The notes under the pieces: model-generated
The model's input: the letters and a program-made list of their open reading frames with translations, nothing else
The model's database searches: none
Told to the model about the DNA's origin: nothing
Program-made: the position numbers and the translations under genes
Assembly: GCA_002314435.1 (NCBI GenBank)
Contig: DCFV01000008.1
Span: forward strand, 7,442-18,499
Reading direction: 5' to 3'
DNA: 11,058 nucleotides
Source: Acidobacteriaceae bacterium UBA1795
Lineage (GTDB): Bacteria; Acidobacteriota; Terriglobia; Terriglobales; Acidobacteriaceae
In this document: positions 7,539 to 11,058 of the stretch, one piece after another
Numbering within the stretch: position 1 is the first letter of the stretch
Layout: each line of letters starts with the position of its first letter

Positions 7539-7554
7539 TGCATCTGGCGTGCCA
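7539..7554 (-). promoter_or_regulatory. Sigma-54 (-24/-12) promoter for the export cassette
   Basis: On the minus strand the sequence is TGGCACGCCAGATGCA, preceded by T. The sigma-54 (RpoN) consensus is YTGGCACG-N4-TTGCW: the -24 element TTGGCACG is perfect, and the -12 element is ATGCA with the invariant GC at exactly the right distance (10 bases between GG and GC). Only one base departs from consensus. The predicted transcription start is about 7528. Transcription would require an ATP-driven NtrC-family activator; the palindrome at 7648-7665 is the obvious candidate site. No sigma-54 activator gene is in the window. Confidence 0.72.
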
Positions 7555-7647
7555 AAGACAGCCCCTCGTCTAATATTGCAATGAAAGGGGTTAGCCGTGC
7601 CATCCTGCCTTGGTGCTGGCGTATGTACTGACCGCTGACGAGGTCAT

Positions 7648-7665
7648 GTGTCCGATATCGGACAC
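7648..7665. promoter_or_regulatory. Perfect 18-bp palindrome, probable enhancer/operator site
   Basis: GTGTCCGATATCGGACAC is identical to its reverse complement over all 18 bases, with no spacer loop. It is centred about 128 bases upstream of the predicted sigma-54 transcription start, within the usual range for binding sites of NtrC-type activators. It lies 15 bases beyond the thiolase stop codon, outside any gene. The absence of a loop and of a T-run argues against a terminator. The DNA between it and the promoter includes an A/T-rich patch (7570-7586) that might ease looping (inference). Which protein binds it is unknown. Confidence 0.65.
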
Positions 7666-7679
7666 TCATGGCTCCCTAT

Positions 7680-8888
7680 TCACATCCGCTCCACGGCTAA
7701 GGCCACCGCATTTCCGCCACCCAGGCACAGCGCAGCAATCCCCTTCCGCCTGCCGTGGCGGGCCAGGGCATGCACCAGCGTCACCAGCACCCGCGCCCCG
7801 CTTGCCCCGATGGGATGCCCCAGTGCCACCGCTCCGCCGTGCACGTTCACCCGTGCCGGGTCCAGCTCGAGCGCGCGATTTACCGCTATCGCCTGCACCG
7901 CAAAGGCCTCATTCAGCTCGAACAAGTCCACCTCATCAAGAGTCCATCCCGCCCGCGCTGCAACGCGCCGCACGCTCTCCACCGGAGCCAGGGAAAACCA
8001 CGCCGGGTCACGCCCGCTCCAGGCCTGCGCCCGCACCACGGCCAGCGGCTTCAGATCCAACTCGCGGGCCAGCTCCGCACTCATCAGGGTCAACGCGGCA
8101 GCACCGTCGCTCAGCCCCGGTGCGTTGCCGGCTGTCACCGTTCCGTCTGACCTGAACGCCGGCTTCAAGCGTTCGAGCGCCTCTACCGTGGCGCCCGGCC
8201 GGATCGATTCGTCCGCCTCCACTCGCACCGGCGGCTCGCCTTTCTTTCGCGGCAGTTCCACTGGCAGAATCTCCTCGCGAAAAGCCCCTTGCCCCTTCGC
8301 CTCCGCTGCGCGGCTGTGCGACTCTACCGCAAACGCATCCTGCTCCGCGCGTGTAATGCCCAGCGTCTCGGCAACAATCTCCGCCGCCGAGCCCATGTGG
8401 AAATCGTTGTAGGCGTCCCACAGCCCGTCGTAGACCATGGAGTCGATCAACGTTCCATTCCCCATGCGCAAACCCGCCCGCGCGCCCGGCGCGAGGTAGG
8501 GGGCATTGGTCATCGACTCCATGCCTCCCGCAATGACGATCTCAGCATCGTTCGTCTGGATGGCCTGCGCGCCGAGCGCCACCGCCCGCAGCCCCGAACC
8601 GCATACCTGGTTCACCGTCAGGGCACCGGTCTGCTGCGGCAAGCCTCCAAAAATCGCCGCCTGGCGCGCCGGGTTCTGGCCCAGCCCCGCCTGCAGCACG
8701 CACCCCATCACGCACTCGGTCGACTCTGCGAGCCGCACTTCGTCGACCAGCAGTTTCTCAAGCCCCGCGCGCCGCACAGCCTCGCGCACTACCATCGCCC
8801 CCAGCCGCGGCGCAGAAAACGGCGCAAGCCCGCCCTGGAAACGCCCTATCGGCGTACGAACCGCCGCAACCAGCACAACGTCTTTCAT
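7680..8888 (-). CDS. Acetyl-CoA acetyltransferase (biosynthetic thiolase), 402 aa
   Basis: This cytoplasmic enzyme would condense two acetyl-CoA to acetoacetyl-CoA, or run the reverse thiolysis. The acylation cysteine is C96 in NQVCGSGLRAVALG. NEAF is at 326-329, the catalytic histidine H358 is in GHPIGASGAR, and the second catalytic cysteine C388 is in ALCLGGGNA. GGMESMTNAP (121-130) is the usual thiolase II segment. All residues needed for activity are present. The ATG at 8888 (MKDVVLVAAVRTPIG) has GGAG 7 bases upstream and matches family N-termini; reading from 8954 would add 22 residues and overlap the DUF779 gene. Compared with Zoogloea PhaA, as I recall that sequence, there is an extra stretch of about 8 residues (around 51-58, VRLAESTE) before CVMGCVLQAG, in a variable surface region of the family. 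It is third in a tight cluster with an aldehyde dehydrogenase and a DUF779 protein. AtoB, PhaA and ThlA roles cannot be separated from sequence alone. Confidence 0.93.
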   Translation of the reverse strand: MKDVVLVAAVRTPIGRFQGGLAPFSAPRLGAMVVREAVRRAGLEKLLVDEVRLAESTECVMGCVLQAGLGQNPARQAAIFGGLPQQTGALTVNQVCGSGLRAVALGAQAIQTNDAEIVIAGGMESMTNAPYLAPGARAGLRMGNGTLIDSMVYDGLWDAYNDFHMGSAAEIVAETLGITRAEQDAFAVESHSRAAEAKGQGAFREEILPVELPRKKGEPPVRVEADESIRPGATVEALERLKPAFRSDGTVTAGNAPGLSDGAAALTLMSAELARELDLKPLAVVRAQAWSGRDPAWFSLAPVESVRRVAARAGWTLDEVDLFELNEAFAVQAIAVNRALELDPARVNVHGGAVALGHPIGASGARVLVTLVHALARHGRRKGIAALCLGGGNAVALAVERM

Positions 8889-8925
8889 GTGCAAGCTCCA
8901 TGCAACATTCTCCGACCTGCGCGCC

Positions 8926-9303
8926 CTAAATCCGCCCCGCAGCCCGCAGGTCACCGATCTCGGCGTCTGTAAACACCCGCGAGCGGATCAAAAAGCGGAA
9001 CCCCTCCGGCCCTTCCAGCGAGAACATCCCGCCCCGGCCCGGCACCACGTCCAGGGTCAGTTGTGTGTGCTTCCAATACTCGAACTGGCTGCGGCTCATG
9101 TAGAACGGCTCGCCGTCCACCTCGCCCAGCTGTACGTCCACGTCGCCCACCAGTAACTCGCCCCGGGGAAAGCACATCGGGGAGCTGCCGTCGCAGCAGC
9201 CCCCTGACTGGTGGAACATCAGCGGCCCGTACTTCTGGCGTAGCACGCGGATCAGGTGCACGGCCAGATCCGTCGCCATCACCTGCGCGGGTATCTCCGC
9301 CAT
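8926..9303 (-). CDS. DUF779 domain protein, 125 aa
   Basis: This is a small soluble protein of the DUF779 family, whose genes commonly sit beside AldB/ExaC-type aldehyde dehydrogenases, as here. It has no signal peptide or membrane segment. The most distinctive part is HQSGGCCDGSSPMCFPRGEL, with H31, C36, C37 and C44 close together, which could bind a metal or form a redox centre (inference). A second conserved-looking segment, YWKHTQLTLDVVPGRGGMFS, is at 76-95. The ATG at 9303 is preceded by AAGGA about 8 bases upstream. The gene starts 15 bases after the dehydrogenase stop and ends 37 bases before the thiolase start, so it is very likely co-transcribed. The biochemical function of the family is unknown to me; an accessory role for the dehydrogenase is suggested only by gene neighbourhood. 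Confidence 0.88.
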   Translation of the reverse strand: MAEIPAQVMATDLAVHLIRVLRQKYGPLMFHQSGGCCDGSSPMCFPRGELLVGDVDVQLGEVDGEPFYMSRSQFEYWKHTQLTLDVVPGRGGMFSLEGPEGFRFLIRSRVFTDAEIGDLRAAGRI

Positions 9304-9318
9304 AGCACTGTCCTTTGT

Positions 9319-10848
9319 CTAGAAGAAGCCCAGCTTCTTCGGGTTGTAACTCACCAGCAGGTTCTTGGTCTGCTGATAGTGGTCCAGCATCATGCTGTGC
9401 GTCTCGCGCCCAATACCCGACTGCTTGTAGCCACCGAACGCCGCGTGCGCCGGATAGGCATGGTAGCAGTTCACCCAAACGCGTCCAGCCTGAATGCCGC
9501 GTCCCAGGTGATAGCAGCGGTTGGCATCGCGGCTCCACAAGCCCGCGCCCAGCCCGTAGAGCGTGTCGTTGGCAATCTCCAGCGCGTCGGACTCGTTCTT
9601 GAACGTGGTTACCGAAACTACTGGCCCGAAGATCTCCTCCTGAAAGATGCGCATGCGGTTGTGGCCACGGAAGACCGTCGGCTCCACGTAATAACCGCCC
9701 TCCAGTTCGGGCGCCATCTGAGCGCGCCGTCCACCCGCCAGCAGCTCCGCGCCTTCCTTGTGGCCAATGTCGATATAGCTCAGGATCTTTTCCATCTGCT
9801 CGCTCGACACCTGCGCACCGATCATCGTCGTCGGATCCAGCGGATTGGCCTGCTTGATCGCCGCCACGCGCTTCAGCGCCCGATCCATAAACTTGTCATA
9901 GATGCTTTCCTGAATCAGCGCGCGGCTCGGACATGTGCACACCTCGCCCTGGTTCAGCGCAAACATTACAAAGCCTTCGACCGCCTTGTCGAAGTAGTCA
10001 TCGTCTTCGTTGCACACGTCGGCAAAGAAGATGTTCGGCGACTTGCCGCCCAGCTCGAGCGTCACCGGAATCAGGTTCTGGCTGGCGTACTGCATGATTA
10101 GCCGCCCGGTCGTGGTCTCGCCGGTGAAGGCGATCTTGGCCACCCGCGAGCTGGATGCCAGCGGTTTGCCCGCCTCCAGACCGAAACCGTTCACAATGTT
10201 CAGCACGCCGGGCGGCAGAATGTCCCCCACCAGCTCGGCCCACACCAGGATGCTCGCCGGCGTCTGCTCGGCCGGCTTCAGCACCACGCAGTTGCCGGCC
10301 GCCAGCGCCGGAGCCAGCTTCCAGGTCGCCATCAGGAGCGGAAAGTTCCACGGAATGATCTGCCCCACCACGCCCAACGGCTCGTGAAAGTGATACGCCA
10401 CCGTGTCGCGGTCGATCTCGGAGATGGTACCTTCCTGCGCGCGAATGCACCCCGCAAAGTAGCGAAAGTGGTCGATGGCCAGCGGCAGGTCCGCAGCCAT
10501 TGTTTCGCGAATCGGCTTGCCGTTGTCCCAAGTCTCGGCGTGCGCCAGGATGTCGAGGTTGTCCTCCATCCGCTGCGCAATCTGCGTGAGCAGAATGGCG
10601 CGGTGGGTGGGGCTGGTGTGGGCCCATGCGTCGCGCGCCGCATGCGCCGCATCCAGGGCGTGCTCAATATCCTGCGCGTTCGAGCGGGGAATCTCGCAAA
10701 ATACCTTGCCCGTCACCGGCGTGACGTTCTCAAAATACTGACCTGAAGCGGGCTCCACCCACTTGCCGCCAATGTAGTTGCCATAGCGCGGGCGAAAACT
10801 CACTCGGTCGCTCAGTTTGCCAGGATGCGTCGCCGTTACAGTCGCCAT
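9319..10848 (-). CDS. exaC: NAD(P)-dependent aldehyde dehydrogenase, AldB/ExaC/AcoD type, 509 aa
   Basis: This cytoplasmic enzyme oxidises an aldehyde, most likely acetaldehyde or another short-chain aldehyde, to the acid. Length and sequence follow the AldB/ExaC/AcoD subgroup throughout, including AETWDNGKPIRET (104-116) and HFHEPLGVVGQIIPWNFPLL (153-172). The oxyanion-hole asparagine is N168, cofactor lysine K191 is in VVLKPAEQTP, the Rossmann segment is FTGETTTG (241-248), the general base E265 is in ELGGKSPN, and the catalytic cysteine C304 is in NQGEVCTCPSR. The cofactor-ribose motif EEIFGPV is at 404-410. FTGETTTG resembles ExaC/AcoD (NAD) more than E. coli AldB (NADP), from memory; the symbol is given on that basis and aldB or acoD would be equally defensible. 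The ATG at 10848 has a strong GGAGGA 8 bases upstream. It is the first gene of a cluster with DUF779 and thiolase. All catalytic residues are intact. Confidence 0.94.
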   Translation of the reverse strand: MATVTATHPGKLSDRVSFRPRYGNYIGGKWVEPASGQYFENVTPVTGKVFCEIPRSNAQDIEHALDAAHAARDAWAHTSPTHRAILLTQIAQRMEDNLDILAHAETWDNGKPIRETMAADLPLAIDHFRYFAGCIRAQEGTISEIDRDTVAYHFHEPLGVVGQIIPWNFPLLMATWKLAPALAAGNCVVLKPAEQTPASILVWAELVGDILPPGVLNIVNGFGLEAGKPLASSSRVAKIAFTGETTTGRLIMQYASQNLIPVTLELGGKSPNIFFADVCNEDDDYFDKAVEGFVMFALNQGEVCTCPSRALIQESIYDKFMDRALKRVAAIKQANPLDPTTMIGAQVSSEQMEKILSYIDIGHKEGAELLAGGRRAQMAPELEGGYYVEPTVFRGHNRMRIFQEEIFGPVVSVTTFKNESDALEIANDTLYGLGAGLWSRDANRCYHLGRGIQAGRVWVNCYHAYPAHAAFGGYKQSGIGRETHSMMLDHYQQTKNLLVSYNPKKLGFF

Positions 10849-10856
10849 CGGAATTG

Positions 10857-10862
10857 TCCTCC
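10857..10862 (-). promoter_or_regulatory. Strong Shine-Dalgarno of the aldehyde dehydrogenase gene
   Basis: GGAGGA on the minus strand ends 8 bases before the ATG at 10848. It is the strongest Shine-Dalgarno match in the window and supports that start over any upstream reading. Confidence 0.75.
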
Positions 10863-10911
10863 AGGGGAATACCTACCGCGCGGAAAAACGCAAGGGGAAC
10901 GCGGCGCAGGC

Positions 10912-10917
10912 ATCATA
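10912..10917 (-). promoter_or_regulatory. Possible sigma-70 -10 element upstream of the aldehyde dehydrogenase gene
   Basis: TATGAT matches the -10 consensus TATAAT at 5 of 6 positions and lies about 64 bases before the ATG. I see no good -35 hexamer at 16-18 bases upstream, so the promoter is weakly supported. No near-consensus sigma-54 site was found in this gap, although AcoD/ExaC-type genes can be under such control. Confidence 0.25.
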
Positions 10918-11006
10918 CACGCGGCAGAGCAAGGCAGGATAGAGGCTTCCCAAGCTCGCTTTTCACCTCCCATGCCGGGCTGTCACCCGGTACGGCGCGC
11001 AAGGAT

Positions 11007-11058
11007 ATGGCGAGGAACTTTTCGGATTTCTACCGGGACGCGCCGGCCCCGCAGAATA
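11007..11058 (+). CDS. Possible start of a divergent gene, cut by the window edge
   Basis: An ATG at 11007 opens a frame reading MARNFSDFYRDAPAPQN to the window end with no stop. Thirteen of the 16 codons after the ATG end in G or C, as expected for coding DNA in this genome, whereas the competing minus-strand frame ending near 10985 shows no such bias. Against it, the nearest purine-rich run (AAGGA) is only about one base from the ATG, a poor Shine-Dalgarno spacing, and 17 codons are too few to identify a family. If real, it is divergent from the aldehyde dehydrogenase. I do not recognise the protein. Confidence 0.28.
   Translation, partial: MARNFSDFYRDAPAPQN

Noticed and set aside
7590..7602. 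Second possible sigma-54 -24 element, TGGCACG at 7596-7602 on the minus strand
   Set aside because: At the required distance the -12 position reads CC and not GC, so the essential half is absent; it was kept out of the promoter call.
7648..7665. Palindrome as a transcription terminator for the thiolase operon
   Set aside because: There is no loop and no downstream T-run on the minus strand; an operator reading fits better.
8889..8954. 22-residue extension of the thiolase
   Set aside because: It would overlap the DUF779 gene; family proteins start at the MKDVVLV position and GGAG lies 7 bases before that ATG.
9256..10101. Long plus-strand open frame (281 codons) antisense to the aldehyde dehydrogenase
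   Set aside because: Shadow of a very well-supported gene, with no recognisable family features.
7603..10940. 11-bp sequence ATCCTGCCTTG (7603-7613) shared in inverted orientation with the gap before the dehydrogenase (CAAGGCAGGAT, about 10930-10940)
   Set aside because: Many 11-bp matches are expected by chance when an 11-kb window is compared with itself, and neither copy shows further symmetry.
10975..10990. CCGGG-CTGTCA-CCCGG hairpin near the right edge as a terminator
   Set aside because: The stem is only 5 bp and no T-run follows on either strand.

Overview
The window looks like accessory DNA from a member of the Acidobacteriota (Terriglobia-like). The basis is two ABC permeases of about 840-854 aa with a duplicated FtsX/MacB fold and no fused ATPase, the 'ADOP' type that is greatly expanded in that phylum, together with moderately high GC. 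The phylum call is inference from protein families; no rRNA or marker gene is present.

Every confidently called gene lies on the minus strand, so transcription runs from high to low coordinates. There are two blocks. The first (10848 to 7680) is a tight metabolic cluster: an AldB/ExaC/AcoD-type aldehyde dehydrogenase, a small DUF779 protein that commonly accompanies such dehydrogenases, and a biosynthetic-type thiolase (acetyl-CoA acetyltransferase). Gaps are 15 and 37 bases, each gene has a Shine-Dalgarno sequence, and a single transcript is likely. Together they suggest oxidation of an aldehyde such as acetaldehyde, next to C2/C4 acyl-CoA metabolism.

The second block (7524 to 1, running off the left edge) is a MacAB-like tripartite export cassette: a HlyD/MacA-type adaptor, a MacB/LolD-type ATPase, a wrecked permease remnant, two intact ADOP permeases, and the first 74 codons of a second, different ATPase. 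Gaps between intact genes are short (52, 10 and 4 bases), except across the 157-base stretch holding the remnant. Overlapping stop and Shine-Dalgarno signals point to translational coupling. No TolC-type outer-membrane channel is present.

The 155-base gap between the blocks is the most interesting regulatory region. It holds a near-consensus sigma-54 (-24/-12) promoter just before the adaptor gene and, about 130 bases upstream of the predicted start of transcription, a perfect 18-bp palindrome GTGTCCGATATCGGACAC that looks like an enhancer-binding-protein site. The promoter lies so close that the message should start about 4 nt before the adaptor's ATG, implying leaderless translation.

The other main discovery is a 109-bp scar (5364-5472) that joins the first ~20 residues of an ADOP permease, out of frame, to the last ~13 residues of one: a third permease gene lost by internal deletion. 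I did not find a CRISPR array, insertion sequence, tRNA/rRNA, or an obviously new multi-gene system.
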